This document shows, piece by piece, positions 8,173 to 16,784 of a stretch of DNA of 56,290 nt. The notes below the pieces were generated by a model that saw only the letters and a list, made by a program, of their open reading frames with translations, ran no database searches and was not told the origin of the DNA. Source of the DNA: Actinomycetota bacterium. Lineage in GTDB: Bacteria; Actinomycetota; Actinomycetes; S36-B12. The stretch is from contig JAUXRN010000191.1 in NCBI GenBank assembly GCA_030681835.1, forward strand, positions 1 to 56,290, given 5' to 3'. Both the position numbers and the translations under genes were made by a program. Position 1 is the stretch's first letter. Each line of letters opens with the position of its first letter.

Positions 8173-9744
8173 ATGACGGTCCGGGACCAAGGCTCCGCTT
8201 CCGTCGAGGACGTCGTGACGCGGGACCTTGCACCCCGGCGGGGGGCGGGGGTCGCCAGGTCCTCCGCCCGTAAGCCCGTGCCCCACCCGACGGTCGCCGA
8301 ACGCAAGGCCAAGGGCCGGACCGCGCGGGAGACGGTCCCGCGTGAGCAGCTTGCGGCGTGGCAGGCACCGGCAGACCGGACGAATCCCGTGACACTGCTG
8401 GTGGCCCAGGAGAAGTCCCGGGTGCAGGAGCTTGTCCCGGTTCGGCATGCGCGCATGTCGACCAGTGCGTTCGCCTTCTACCGGGGCTCGGCAGCGGTGA
8501 TGGCTGCTGATCTGGCCGCAATGCCGCGCAGCGGCCTTGACGCCCAGCTCTGTGGCGACGCCCACCTGGCGAATTTCGGCCTGTTCGCGGCACCGGACCG
8601 GTCGGTCGTCTTCGACGTCAACGACTTCGACGAGACGCTCCCGGGGCCATTCGAATGGGACGTCAAGCGGCTGGCCACGTCGTTCGTGCTGGCTGCGCGG
8701 GACAACGGCCTGCCTGCGCGGGTGGGTGAGGACGCCGCCGAGGCCGCGTGCGCGGCCTATCGCGAGGCGATGTCGGTCTTCGCTGGACTGCGCGAGGTCG
8801 ACATCTGGTACGACCGGATCGACGTCACCGCCCTCACCCCCGCGCTGACTCAGACGGCTGGCGGGGGGAAGTCGAAGACCGGCAAGGAGCGTGCCCGCGA
8901 GGAGGCGGTCATCGAAGGCGCCCTGGCGAAGGCGAGGTCGCGAGACGCCTGGTCGGCCATCGCCAAGATCACGGAGGTCGTCGACGGGCAGCGACGGTTC
9001 CGCGACCAGCCACCGTTGCTGACTCGGCTCGCCGTCACCGATGACGTCCGGGCAACAATCAACGACCTGTTCCGGGACTACCGCGCCACCCTTCAGGACG
9101 ACCGGCAGGACCTGCTCAAGCGCTACGCGATCATCGACATGGGCCACAAGGTCGTCGGGGTCGGGAGCGTCGGCCTGCTCGCCTTCGTCCTCCTCCTGCG
9201 CGGCCGGGACGAGGACGACCTGATGGTCCTGCAGGTGAAGCAGGCCCAGGCCAGCGTGCTCGAGGCCTACACCCGCAAATCGGTCTACCGCAAGCACGGC
9301 CATCGCGTGGTGACCGGCCAGCGCCTCATGCAGGCGGCGAGCGATTCCTTCCTCGGCTGGCTTGACGCGCCCGGCGGGCGCAGCTTCTACGTGCGCCAGT
9401 TGAGGGACATGAAGTGGTCGCCGGAGCCGGCGTCGCTCACTGCTCGCTCGCTGCCGAAGTACGCGCGGCTGTGCGGCCACACACTGGCGCGAGGCCACGC
9501 TCGCTCAGGCGATGCGGTCGCTCTCGCTGCTTACCTTGGCAAGGGCAGGGCGTTCGACAAGGCGGTGGCCGCCTTCTCGGCCGCCTATGCAGATCAGGTC
9601 GAGGCCGATTTCGATACGTTCACCGCTGCGCTTGCCGACGGCACGATCGTGGCGCACGAGGACGAATCAGGAGCGGAGGGACGCACGGCGGCCCGGCTCA
9701 TTGCCGCGCCAGACCTCACCGCACAAGTCAACAGGGAGAAGTGA
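8173..9744 (+). CDS. DUF2252 family protein, first copy
   Basis: 523 aa from the ATG at 8173, preceded by GGGAG. DUF2252 proteins are uncharacterised, but the central motif LCGDAHLANFG followed by VFDVNDFDETLPGPFEWD resembles the catalytic GDxHxxN and metal-binding D-F-D motifs of aminoglycoside-phosphotransferase-like kinases, so phosphotransfer is a reasonable guess. The Lys-Arg-rich first 90 residues are variable. The C-terminus has RLCGHTLARGHARSGD, also found in the next protein. Its stop overlaps the next start (TGATG), so the two are co-translated. Confidence 0.88.
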   Translation: MTVRDQGSASVEDVVTRDLAPRRGAGVARSSARKPVPHPTVAERKAKGRTARETVPREQLAAWQAPADRTNPVTLLVAQEKSRVQELVPVRHARMSTSAFAFYRGSAAVMAADLAAMPRSGLDAQLCGDAHLANFGLFAAPDRSVVFDVNDFDETLPGPFEWDVKRLATSFVLAARDNGLPARVGEDAAEAACAAYREAMSVFAGLREVDIWYDRIDVTALTPALTQTAGGGKSKTGKERAREEAVIEGALAKARSRDAWSAIAKITEVVDGQRRFRDQPPLLTRLAVTDDVRATINDLFRDYRATLQDDRQDLLKRYAIIDMGHKVVGVGSVGLLAFVLLLRGRDEDDLMVLQVKQAQASVLEAYTRKSVYRKHGHRVVTGQRLMQAASDSFLGWLDAPGGRSFYVRQLRDMKWSPEPASLTARSLPKYARLCGHTLARGHARSGDAVALAAYLGKGRAFDKAVAAFSAAYADQVEADFDTFTAALADGTIVAHEDESGAEGRTAARLIAAPDLTAQVNREK

Positions 9745-11201
9745 TGGCCAAGGAACGCATGACCGCCGTGAAGGTGCGCGAACCAGCGCGCCGCCGCCAA
9801 GAAGCGGTCGAGCAGTCGGCCGAGTACAACATCCGGGAGGCCCGCGGCAAGGAAGCCCGCTCGGTGACGCCGTTGGCCGATCATGCTGTCTTCGCCCCGA
9901 CGTCCTTGCGGGCTGAGCCGGTCGAGCTGCTCCAGCGGCAGGGGCCGTCGCGCGTGGCCGACCTGCTGCCGATCCGTTACGGCCGCATGGTCTCGTCGCC
10001 GTTCGCCTTCTACCGCGGCGCGGCCCTCGTCATGGCTGCAGACCTGGCCACGACCCCGAACTCCGGGCTGCGCGTGCAGCTGTGCGGGGACGCCCACCTG
10101 AGCAACTTCGGCTTCTACGCGTCGCCCGAGCGAAACCTGGTATTCGACCTCAACGACTTCGACGAGACCCTGCCCGGCCCCTTCGAGTGGGACGTGAAGC
10201 GTCTGGCGGCCAGCGTGGAGATCGCGGCCCGCAGCCAGTCCTTCAAGGGCAAGGAGACGCGGGCGATGGTCCTACAGGCGGTGCGCTCCTACCGCGAGTC
10301 GATGCGCGAGTTCGCCGAGATGCCGAACCAGGCGGTGTGGTACGCCCGGCTTGACGCCGATCGGTTCCTGGCCCGCCTGCGCGAGGTGGTCCCGGCCGAC
10401 CGGGCGCGCAAGGCCGAGGCCCTTGTCGCGACGGCCCGCACGAAGGACAGCATGCAGGCATTCAAGAAGCTCGCCCGGACCATCGACGGCCAGCCGCGAA
10501 TCATCTCCGATCCGCCGCTCATCGTGCCGGTCGAGGAGCTGTTCCCGGGCCAGGCCGGCGACTTCCTGCAGAACCAGATGGCCGGCCTGCTTGCCGCTTA
10601 TCGCGAGAGCCTCGTGTCGGACCGCCGGCACCTGTTCGACCAGTACCGGTTCGTCGACATGGCTCGGAAAGTCGTGGGCGTGGGCAGCGTCGGCACCCGC
10701 GCCTGGATCCTGTTGTTCGAGGGCGTCAATTCCGGCGATCCGCTGTTCCTGCAGGCCAAGGAGGCGCAGTCCTCCGTCCTGGAGCAGTACGCCGGCGTCA
10801 GCGAGTACACCAATCACGGCGAACGGGTCGTTGCCGGCCAGCGACTCATGCAGGCGGCGAGCGACATCTTCCTCGGCTGGCAGCGCACGAACGGCATCGA
10901 CGGGATCGAGCGGGACTACTACCTGAGGCAGCTTCGCGACTGGAAGGCCTCGGTCGAGGTGCAAGGCGCACTTCCGCAAGGCATGGCGGTCTACGCGCAG
11001 GCCTGCGGATGGACCCTCGCCCGCGCGCACGCCCGCTCCGGCGACCGGGTGGCCATCGCGGCCTACCTCGGCAAGTCCGACACCTTCGACGAGGCTGTCG
11101 CCGACTTCGCCTACACGTACGCCCACCAGAACGATACGGACTATTCCGCGTTGCGCGCGGCGATCGATGCCGGCCGTGTTGAGGCGGTCGAGGGCGTCTA
11201 G
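9744..11201 (+). CDS. DUF2252 family protein, second copy
   Basis: 485 aa, a paralogue of the preceding gene: LCGDAHLSNFGFYASPERN, then FDLNDFDETLPGPFEWDVKR and the C-terminal ACGWTLARAHARSGDRVAIA are nearly the same in both, whereas the N-termini differ. Start ATG at 9744 overlaps the previous stop by one base, with AGGGAGAAG as ribosome site. The pair arose by tandem duplication and has diverged, which suggests heteromer formation or different substrates. Function unknown; the kinase-like motifs are present in both copies, so neither looks inactive. Confidence 0.88.
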   Translation: MAKERMTAVKVREPARRRQEAVEQSAEYNIREARGKEARSVTPLADHAVFAPTSLRAEPVELLQRQGPSRVADLLPIRYGRMVSSPFAFYRGAALVMAADLATTPNSGLRVQLCGDAHLSNFGFYASPERNLVFDLNDFDETLPGPFEWDVKRLAASVEIAARSQSFKGKETRAMVLQAVRSYRESMREFAEMPNQAVWYARLDADRFLARLREVVPADRARKAEALVATARTKDSMQAFKKLARTIDGQPRIISDPPLIVPVEELFPGQAGDFLQNQMAGLLAAYRESLVSDRRHLFDQYRFVDMARKVVGVGSVGTRAWILLFEGVNSGDPLFLQAKEAQSSVLEQYAGVSEYTNHGERVVAGQRLMQAASDIFLGWQRTNGIDGIERDYYLRQLRDWKASVEVQGALPQGMAVYAQACGWTLARAHARSGDRVAIAAYLGKSDTFDEAVADFAYTYAHQNDTDYSALRAAIDAGRVEAVEGV

Positions 11202-11232
11202 ATTGCGGGGGACCTCAAGGAAGGATGCGCAC

Positions 11233-13284
11233 GTGGGACCAATACTGGGCTTGAGCGAAGAACGTCGCCGTGCCATCTATTCGGGTGGCCTTGACGTCTC
11301 CGCCCGCACCGGCTTCCTGCTCGGTGCGTTCTACACAGGACTGTCCTACCAGCCAAACCTGCTCTCCCGTGGCACGCGCGACCAGGCCATCGTCAGCGGA
11401 GTTGCCGCCGCCGTCGGCTACGGATGGGGCGTCACGGTCCATTCGTTCCTCCGGACGACGGCCAACCGGATCCCGGCCGCGCGTTCCTCCCGCGGCAGCC
11501 GCATAGCATCGGGCGTCGCCATGGATGCCGTTGCTGCCGCTACTGGGGTTGCCGTTGCACGTGCCTTCCCTCAACAGGAGCATGAACCGCCGCGGCGCGC
11601 GCTCATGCGACTGGGCGGGTTGGGCCTGGCCGCGGCGGGCACGTCGGGCGTCGCGGCCGACGGGCTCGAGGCGGCGAGGGGCCGGCCGGGGTTCCGGGGC
11701 GCTTCGGTCCTAGTGGCGCTCGGCGCGGTCGCGGCAGGTTACGCCTTGACCCGGCCCGGCACTGCTACCCGGGGGTCGCTTGGTCCCGGTGAGACCGTGG
11801 CGCGCGAGGACGTGGTGCGAACGGTTTCGGTACCCAAGGCACTTGCGTCCGGCGTCGGCGTCACCGCTCTGCTCCTGGCAGTAGCGCGTGGCGAGTCGAT
11901 GCTGAGCGGCGCCGTGGCCCGCGGAGCGGCGCGTGCCCTAGGTGGCGAGGCCGCCGATCACCGCGCCCTGGGGCGACTCGCCGCAACCGGTGCGCTGGCG
12001 GGGTTCGGCTGGGCGGCAGTCACCGCCGCCAACCACGTGCTTACCAAGGCTGGTGTCGGCGCCGATCTGGCCCATGCCCAGCCGCCCGACCTACCCGACG
12101 TGACCGGCGGCCCCGGCTCGCGAATTCCGTGGCAGGACCAGACGCGCGAGTCCCGACGCTGGCTGTCGATGGTGCTTCGGCAGGACGTCATCGCCGACGT
12201 CATGGGCGAGGCCGCCATGCAGCCGATCCGGGTCTACGCCTCCCTCGAGTGCGCGACGACGCCTCAGGAGCGCGCCGACCTGCTGCTCGCGGAGATCGAC
12301 CGCACGGGCGCCCTCGATCGGTCGGTATTCGCCCTCTTCTCCCCTACGGGATCGGGATACGTCAACTACGTCGCGAGCGAGACCCTCGAGTACCTAACCC
12401 GCGGGGACTGCGCCTCCGCCTGCATCCAGTACTCGGTGCTGCCGTCCGCCCTCTCGCTCACGAAGGTCGGCTACGCGACGGCCCAGACCCGGTTGCTGGT
12501 CAACGGCATCGTCCAGCGCCTCATGGCCATGCCGGCCGAGCGCAGACCCAGTTTCCTGCTCTTCGGGGAGAGCCTGGGTTCGCAGGTAAGCGAGGAGATG
12601 TTCCGCGGGCAGGGCACCACCGGGCCGGACGGCATCGGACTGGATGCGGCTCTGTGGATCGGAACTCCGGCGTCCACGGTGTGCCGCGCGGAGCTATGGG
12701 GGACCCGCACGGTGACCGCGCCACCCTCGATAGGCCCGGGCGACTTCTACCTCCCGCGGGCGATCCGGGACTGGCAGGCAACCCCGAAAGACGAACGGAC
12801 CGGGGTGAGGTTCCTGCTGCTGCAGAACGGGGACGATCCGGTACCCAAGTTCGGCACTCCGTTGATCTGGAAGCAACCCGACTGGCTCGGCCCCACGGAG
12901 TCCCGCCCGCCGGGGTCCCCGCTGCACACACGGTGGCTCCCAGTCGTGTCATTCGTGACCACGTTCATCGACATGCAGAACGCGCTCGTCCCGACACCCG
13001 GCACCTTTGATGAGGGAGGGCACGACTACCGCCGCGAGATCCCTGAGGCCGTGCGCACCGTCTTCCGGCTCAATGCCAGCGATGAGCAGATGCAGCGGGT
13101 CCAGCAGGCGCTTCGAGAGCGGGAACTAGCGTGGGAGGTCCGCCGGCGCTGGGCGAAGGCCGAAGCCGAGCCGACTCCCAAGCGCAGCGGTGCTGAGGCC
13201 GGAGTCCTGGCCGACGTGTCGAAATGGACGGGCCGGGCTGTTGACCGTGACGAGGTGCTGCGCATCATCGACGCGCCGTTGTGA
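11233..13284 (+). CDS. Membrane-anchored alpha/beta hydrolase (Abhydrolase_9 type)
   Basis: 683 aa from the GTG at 11233, chosen for AAGGAAGGA placed 8 nt upstream. The N-terminal 300 residues hold several hydrophobic helices (for example GFLLGAFYTGLSYQPNLL and the 'VGYGWGVTVHS' segment). The C-terminal half is a serine hydrolase domain with nucleophile elbow FGESLGSQ, a downstream LQNGDDPVPKFG (likely acid) and GGHDYRREIP (likely His). Family members are called alpha/beta-hydrolase membrane proteins without known substrate. It lies 31 bp after the DUF2252 pair and its stop overlaps the start of the broken gene at 13281. Confidence 0.85.
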   Translation: MGPILGLSEERRRAIYSGGLDVSARTGFLLGAFYTGLSYQPNLLSRGTRDQAIVSGVAAAVGYGWGVTVHSFLRTTANRIPAARSSRGSRIASGVAMDAVAAATGVAVARAFPQQEHEPPRRALMRLGGLGLAAAGTSGVAADGLEAARGRPGFRGASVLVALGAVAAGYALTRPGTATRGSLGPGETVAREDVVRTVSVPKALASGVGVTALLLAVARGESMLSGAVARGAARALGGEAADHRALGRLAATGALAGFGWAAVTAANHVLTKAGVGADLAHAQPPDLPDVTGGPGSRIPWQDQTRESRRWLSMVLRQDVIADVMGEAAMQPIRVYASLECATTPQERADLLLAEIDRTGALDRSVFALFSPTGSGYVNYVASETLEYLTRGDCASACIQYSVLPSALSLTKVGYATAQTRLLVNGIVQRLMAMPAERRPSFLLFGESLGSQVSEEMFRGQGTTGPDGIGLDAALWIGTPASTVCRAELWGTRTVTAPPSIGPGDFYLPRAIRDWQATPKDERTGVRFLLLQNGDDPVPKFGTPLIWKQPDWLGPTESRPPGSPLHTRWLPVVSFVTTFIDMQNALVPTPGTFDEGGHDYRREIPEAVRTVFRLNASDEQMQRVQQALRERELAWEVRRRWAKAEAEPTPKRSGAEAGVLADVSKWTGRAVDRDEVLRIIDAPL

Positions 13285-13650
13285 CGTCCCAGGATCGCGC
13301 GCCTCGGCAAGGGGAACGGCGACTGCCCATGGCGACCGCGGTGCTCGCCGCCGGACTGCTCTACTAGTTCATCCCCGAGGACTTCCGGATCTCCGAAGCC
13401 ACGCACTACCTTTACCCGTCGCTCCTGCTGGTGTTCCTGGCAGTGCTGGCGATCGGGGACCCGGGCCGCATCGATCGGCAGAGCCGCTGGCTGCGCATCG
13501 TCACAGGCCTGCTGATCATCACCATCACCATCGCCACGGCTGCCTCGGCCGTGCGGCTGGTCGTCGGGATCCTCCAGAAGGCCGACTTCACCAGCCCCGG
13601 GCAACTCCTGACGATCGGCGCCGTCGTCTGGATCACGAACGCGGCCACGC
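13281..13650 (+). pseudogene. Broken membrane-protein gene (in-frame TAG, 3' end lost)
   Basis: Translation from the GTG at 13281, which overlaps the hydrolase stop, gives 28 codons up to an in-frame TAG at 13365-13367. The same frame then continues with credible membrane-protein sequence: PSLLLVFLAVLAIGDPGRID, WLRIVTGLLIITITIATAAS and LLTIGAVVWITN. The conserved DPGRID-x-R-S-R-W-L-R loop is a pattern I associate with a family of actinobacterial integral membrane proteins. After ITNAAT the resemblance ends at the junction with the next fragment. A CAG-to-TAG change plus a deletion explains both defects. Sequence error is possible for the stop but not for the junction. Confidence 0.7.
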
Positions 13651-13654
13651 CTAG

Positions 13655-13915
13655 GCCGACACACTGCCCGCCTACTGCCGGGAGTGCGACGTGCGCTTCG
13701 CCTGCAACGGAGGCTGCCCCAAGGACCGGTTCCTGACCACGCCCGACGGCGAGCCAGGCCTGCACTACCTCTGCGAGGGCTACCAGGCGTTCTTCCGGCA
13801 CGTCGACCAGCCGATGAAGGTCATGGCCGGGCTGCTGCGCAGGGGTGCGGACGCCACCGGTGTTCGCGACTGGTACGCCGCGGCCGACGGAAAGCGGGCG
13901 TCAGAAGGCAGGTAG
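13655..13915 (+). pseudogene. C-terminal remnant of an anaerobic sulfatase-maturating (radical SAM/SPASM) enzyme
   Basis: 86 codons reading ADTLPAYCRECDVRFACNGG, then CPKDRF and LHYLCEGYQAFFRHVDQPM. The Cys spacing C-x2-C-x5-C-x3-C plus a later Cys is the SPASM auxiliary iron-sulfur domain typical of the end of sulfatase-maturating enzymes. The radical SAM core with CxxxCxxC is missing and the fragment has no credible start, so this is a deletion remnant. No sulfatase gene lies in the window. It suggests that a whole sulfatase locus was lost here. Confidence 0.8.
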
Positions 13916-13944
13916 ATGCGGCCGGTGAGTGCAACGATGGGCTC

Positions 13945-14874
13945 GTGACAGCGGCCACGACGGCTCGCCTGCGCCGGGTGGCGCAATGCGTTGGTGCGCT
14001 CGCGGCGATCACGATCACCGCGGGGTGTGGCGCCTCCGGAGGCGCTGGCGTCGCGTCTTCGACCGCCACCGAAAGCATCGCCGCGTCGGAGCTGACATCC
14101 GCCGAGACTTCGACCCCGGGCGCCCCCGTCACCGCGGACTACCTGCCTGGTCTGGCGGCGACGGTCCGCGCGCCGGACAGCCCCGGACCCGCACCACTCG
14201 TTGTGCTGGTCCCCGGTGGCGGCTGGTCCAGCGCCGACCCCAACGGGCTCGTGCCGCTGGCCGAGTTGCTGACCGCGTCAGGGGCGACCACGTCCCTGAT
14301 CACCTACAGCACAACAACCATGGGTGCGGTGTTCCCGCAGCCCGTCGATGACGTGGCGTGCGCCGTGCGCTGGTCCGCGGAGCAGGCCACCGCGATGGGT
14401 CATCCGCCGAGCAGAGTCGTGCTGGTGGGTCACTCGGCCGGGGGGCACTTGGCCACGCTCGTCGCGCTTTCCGGTGACAAGTTCGGGGGCGACTGCGCAC
14501 CGCCCGTCGTCGCGGTGGATGGCGTCGCTGGCCTGGCCGGGGTGTACGACACGACGTGGCCCGTCGGTGCCCTGAACGCGTTCTTCGGCGGGGTGTACTC
14601 AGTGGACGGGCGGGCCAAGGGGAGCCCACTCGAATGGGCGAAGACGGGAGCCGCGCCCGCGGGGCTGCGCGTCCTGCTGGTCCACGGGGATGAGGACTAC
14701 CAGGTCCCGCTGGAGCAGACCGCGCTCCTGGCTGAGGCGCTGGAAGCCGCAGAGGTCGACCTCACCCTTGAGGTGCTCGCGGGGGAGGACCACATGACCG
14801 TCTTCGACGCGGCGGTTGCCGGCCCGATCATCACGCGGTGGCTGGCTGCATTTCCTAGTGCCCCGGAGGAGTGA
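13945..14874 (+). CDS. Exported alpha/beta hydrolase, probable lipoprotein
   Basis: 309 aa from the GTG at 13945. The signal sequence ends in ITAGCGAS, an acceptable though not ideal lipobox, followed by a Ser/Thr/Ala-rich linker. The catalytic domain shows VLVPGGGW (oxyanion region), the nucleophile elbow GHSAGGHLA, LVHGDEDYQVP (acid) and GEDHMTV (His), the esterase/lipase layout of alpha/beta hydrolases. It probably sits on the outer face of the membrane. The ribosome site is weak (GATGGG). It is followed closely by a small membrane protein gene. Confidence 0.82.
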   Translation: MTAATTARLRRVAQCVGALAAITITAGCGASGGAGVASSTATESIAASELTSAETSTPGAPVTADYLPGLAATVRAPDSPGPAPLVVLVPGGGWSSADPNGLVPLAELLTASGATTSLITYSTTTMGAVFPQPVDDVACAVRWSAEQATAMGHPPSRVVLVGHSAGGHLATLVALSGDKFGGDCAPPVVAVDGVAGLAGVYDTTWPVGALNAFFGGVYSVDGRAKGSPLEWAKTGAAPAGLRVLLVHGDEDYQVPLEQTALLAEALEAAEVDLTLEVLAGEDHMTVFDAAVAGPIITRWLAAFPSAPEE

Positions 14875-14879
14875 TCGCC

Positions 14880-15308
14880 ATGCCTGATGCCCTCGCCGTT
14901 CCCAACACGGCGCCGGGGTCACCGCATCCGCACCGGATGATGTTCGTCGTCGCCGAGTCGCTCATTGCCGTGGGCGGTGTGGCGGGGGCAGTCCAGTTGA
15001 TCACGGACACGGCGACGCCGCCGGTGTCGGACATCGAACCGCTGGGCTTGACCAGCTGGGTCGTGCCCGGCGTGTGGCTCTTCGCCTCGGTCGGAGTGCC
15101 GGCCGGAACCGCGGCCTGGCTGGCCTGGCGCCGCTCGCCCAACGCGCCCGTGGCAGTCCTCGTCGCCAGTGGTCTGCTCGGAGTCGAGTTGGCTGTGCAG
15201 ATCCCGTTCATCGGACCGAGCGTCCTGCAGGCGGTGTTCGGAACGGCGGCCATCGGGATGGCCGGACTGGCCATCCATGCGCGCCATCGCGGCTGGCGCC
15301 GCGCCTAG
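14880..15308 (+). CDS. Small integral membrane protein of unknown family
   Basis: 142 aa, start ATG at 14880 with GGAGGAG 9 nt upstream; an in-frame GTG at 14871 abuts that ribosome site and is unlikely. Four hydrophobic helices are visible, around [58 protein letters not shown] and [19 protein letters not shown] do not recognise the family. It is in the same transcription unit as the lipoprotein hydrolase. Its TAG stop is part of a CTAG shared with the convergent VOC gene. Confidence 0.75.
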   Translation: MPDALAVPNTAPGSPHPHRMMFVVAESLIAVGGVAGAVQLITDTATPPVSDIEPLGLTSWVVPGVWLFASVGVPAGTAAWLAWRRSPNAPVAVLVASGLLGVELAVQIPFIGPSVLQAVFGTAAIGMAGLAIHARHRGWRRA

Positions 15309-15676
15309 CGGTGCTGGTCGATGAGGACCGGGTTGCCGTCCGGGTCATTGACGATGAATGAGGCGGGCCCCGACGAGCCCTCGTCGGCCTCCTGCTCAAG
15401 TGCCAGGCCCTGCTCCTTCAGTTGTCGTTGGAGGTCCCGCACGTCGGTGAAGGACTCCACCGGCCTGGCGTGGGAGTCCCACCCCGGGTTGAAGGTAAGG
15501 ATGTTCCGCTCGAACATGCCCTGGAACAGGCCGATGAGGGCATCGCCGTTGCGCATGATCAGATAGTTCTGGGCGGGGTCGCCAGCGAATACGGTGAAGC
15601 CAAGGTGCTCGTAGAAGTCTCGCGATACCGCGAGGTCCTGGACCGCCAGGCTTACGGAGAAGGCACCTAGTTCCAA
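15305..15676 (-). CDS. VOC-superfamily (glyoxalase/bleomycin-resistance-like) protein
   Basis: 123 aa from the TTG at 15676, which has GGAGG six bases upstream; no ATG or GTG fits. The single-module VOC fold starts [19 protein letters not shown] and ends [17 protein letters not shown], where the last acidic region and the N-terminal strand usually provide metal ligands. Typical roles are lyase, dioxygenase or antibiotic sequestration; the substrate is unknown. Convergent with the membrane protein gene, sharing CTAG. Confidence 0.83.
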   Translation of the reverse strand: MELGAFSVSLAVQDLAVSRDFYEHLGFTVFAGDPAQNYLIMRNGDALIGLFQGMFERNILTFNPGWDSHARPVESFTDVRDLQRQLKEQGLALEQEADEGSSGPASFIVNDPDGNPVLIDQHR

Positions 15677-15692
15677 GGCGGCCTCCTCAGGG

Positions 15693-16226
15693 TCAACTCG
15701 TGATGGGGAACAGTAGGCACGTCGAGGTCGCATGGGCAAGCAGCCGGCCGTCATCGTCCGTGAGGTGCGCTTCCGCCAAAGCGGTGCGCGCGCCGCGGGA
15801 CTTCACGGTGCCGGTGACGACGACGCGGCCGGTGTCGGCCGTCACGGGGCGCAGGAACTTCGCGGTCAGGTCCACCGAGGTATAGCCGACCCCGGCGGGA
15901 AGCACGGAGTGGACGGCGCACCCTGCCGCCGAGTCCAGCAACGTGGCGATGACACCGCCATGCACGCTGCCCAGGGGGTTGTAGTGCATCTCATGCGGGG
16001 TGAGCGCGAATTGCACGTGCCCCGCGCTGAACGCGACTGCCTCGATGCCCAGGGTGGACATCACGGGCGGCGGCGGCAGTTCTCCGGCCAGCATCGAGGC
16101 CAGGATGTCCATTCCGGCGGCACCGGGGAGTGCGGCGAACGTGGCCGCGGGATCGGCCCACGAGTAGGTGCGGGTCCTGGCCCGGTCGAGCTGCTGAGTC
16201 GGGTCGAGTTGCTGAGTCTGGGTCAT
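15693..16226 (-). CDS. PaaI-type hotdog-fold acyl-CoA thioesterase
   Basis: 177 aa. The hotdog signature [17 protein letters not shown] is present, with [14 protein letters not shown] and [20 protein letters not shown] as the later strands, as in PaaI/YbgC-like thioesterases that hydrolyse acyl-CoA esters. The Gln-rich N-terminus ([13 protein letters not shown]) is a local duplication of TQQLD. The predicted promoter places transcription start at the ATG. Divergent from the HxlR regulator across 54 bp, which probably controls it. Confidence 0.87.
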   Translation of the reverse strand: MTQTQQLDPTQQLDRARTRTYSWADPAATFAALPGAAGMDILASMLAGELPPPPVMSTLGIEAVAFSAGHVQFALTPHEMHYNPLGSVHGGVIATLLDSAAGCAVHSVLPAGVGYTSVDLTAKFLRPVTADTGRVVVTGTVKSRGARTALAEAHLTDDDGRLLAHATSTCLLFPITS

Positions 16227-16232
16227 GGATGC

Positions 16233-16274
16233 AGCATTCCCGCCCTTGCTGGATCTGTCAAGTAGACCTAGCCT
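16233..16274. promoter_or_regulatory. Divergent pair of leaderless promoters (thioesterase / HxlR)
   Basis: Minus strand: TTGACA (16261-16256), 17 bp, AATGCT (16238-16233), then 7 nt to the ATG at 16226. Plus strand: TTGCTG (16246-16251), 17 bp, TAGCCT (16269-16274), then 7 nt to the GTG at 16281. Neither gene has a ribosome site. CCTAGCCTAGG around the plus -10 is a dyad that the HxlR protein may bind. Confidence 0.65.
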
Positions 16275-16280
16275 AGGGGC

Positions 16281-16760
16281 GTGACGCGACCCGAAGCCCT
16301 GGACTGGTCCATTGACAACTGCACGATCCAGCGAGCCTTGGCCGTTCTCGGGGATCGATGGTCCTTCGTCGTCCTGCGCGAGGTCTTCAACGGCGTACGG
16401 CGGTTCGAGGACATGCGCACGCGCACGGCGATCCCCAGGCAGGTGCTGGCCGACCGGCTGGTGATGCTCGTCGACGAGGGACTCCTGCGACGCGAGCCCT
16501 ACCGCGAGGTGGGCCAGCGGGAGCGCCATGAGTACCGGCTGAGCCAGAAGGGACTGGACCTTTATCCCGTGCTGGTGGCGCTCAACGAGTGGGGCACGGC
16601 GTACTACGCCGATTCGTCGGGCTCCCCGCTGGCGTTCGAGCACCGCGACTGCGGCGGCGCGGTCCACGTCACGCTGGGGTGCACGTCCGGGCACGAGGTG
16701 GCCGGACCGCGCGACGTCGTCCCGCGTCCCGGCCCCGGGGCCCGCCGACTTGCGGTCTGA
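16281..16760 (+). CDS. HxlR-family winged-helix regulator
   Basis: 159 aa. The HxlR core is unmistakable: NCTIQRALAVLGDRWSFVVL, FNGVRRFEDMRTRTAIPRQV, and RHEYRLSQKGLDLYPVLVAL. The C-terminal extension after residue 110 carries the cysteines of EHRDCGG and LGCTSGH, which could bind metal or sense redox (inference). The GTG at 16281 sits at the predicted transcription start. Likely regulates the divergent thioesterase gene and itself. Confidence 0.88.
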   Translation: MTRPEALDWSIDNCTIQRALAVLGDRWSFVVLREVFNGVRRFEDMRTRTAIPRQVLADRLVMLVDEGLLRREPYREVGQRERHEYRLSQKGLDLYPVLVALNEWGTAYYADSSGSPLAFEHRDCGGAVHVTLGCTSGHEVAGPRDVVPRPGPGARRLAV

Positions 16761-16778
16761 ATTTATATTGGGCACAAT
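16750..16778 (+). promoter_or_regulatory. gpx-ohrR promoter with overlapping palindromic operator
   Basis: TTGCGG (16750-16755), 17 bp, CACAAT (16773-16778), then 7 nt to the ATG at 16785, so leaderless. ATTGGGCACAAT (16767-16778) is an ATTG/CAAT dyad lying exactly on the -10, the placement expected for an OhrR-type repressor site. Confidence 0.6.
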
Positions 16779-16784
16779 CTAATC

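Noticed and set aside
7945-9498. 517-codon open frame on the minus strand
   Set aside because: Shadow of the first DUF2252 gene, which has family motifs and a coupled partner; the minus-strand product has no recognisable motif.
8173-11201. DUF2252 genes considered as aminoglycoside phosphotransferase resistance genes
   Set aside because: Only the short kinase-like motifs match; the overall length and the remaining sequence belong to DUF2252, which has no proven resistance role.
13365-13367. In-frame TAG considered as recoding (for example pyrrolysine)
   Set aside because: The same gene also lacks its 3' end and adjoins a second gene fragment, so decay is the simpler explanation; no recoding machinery is visible.
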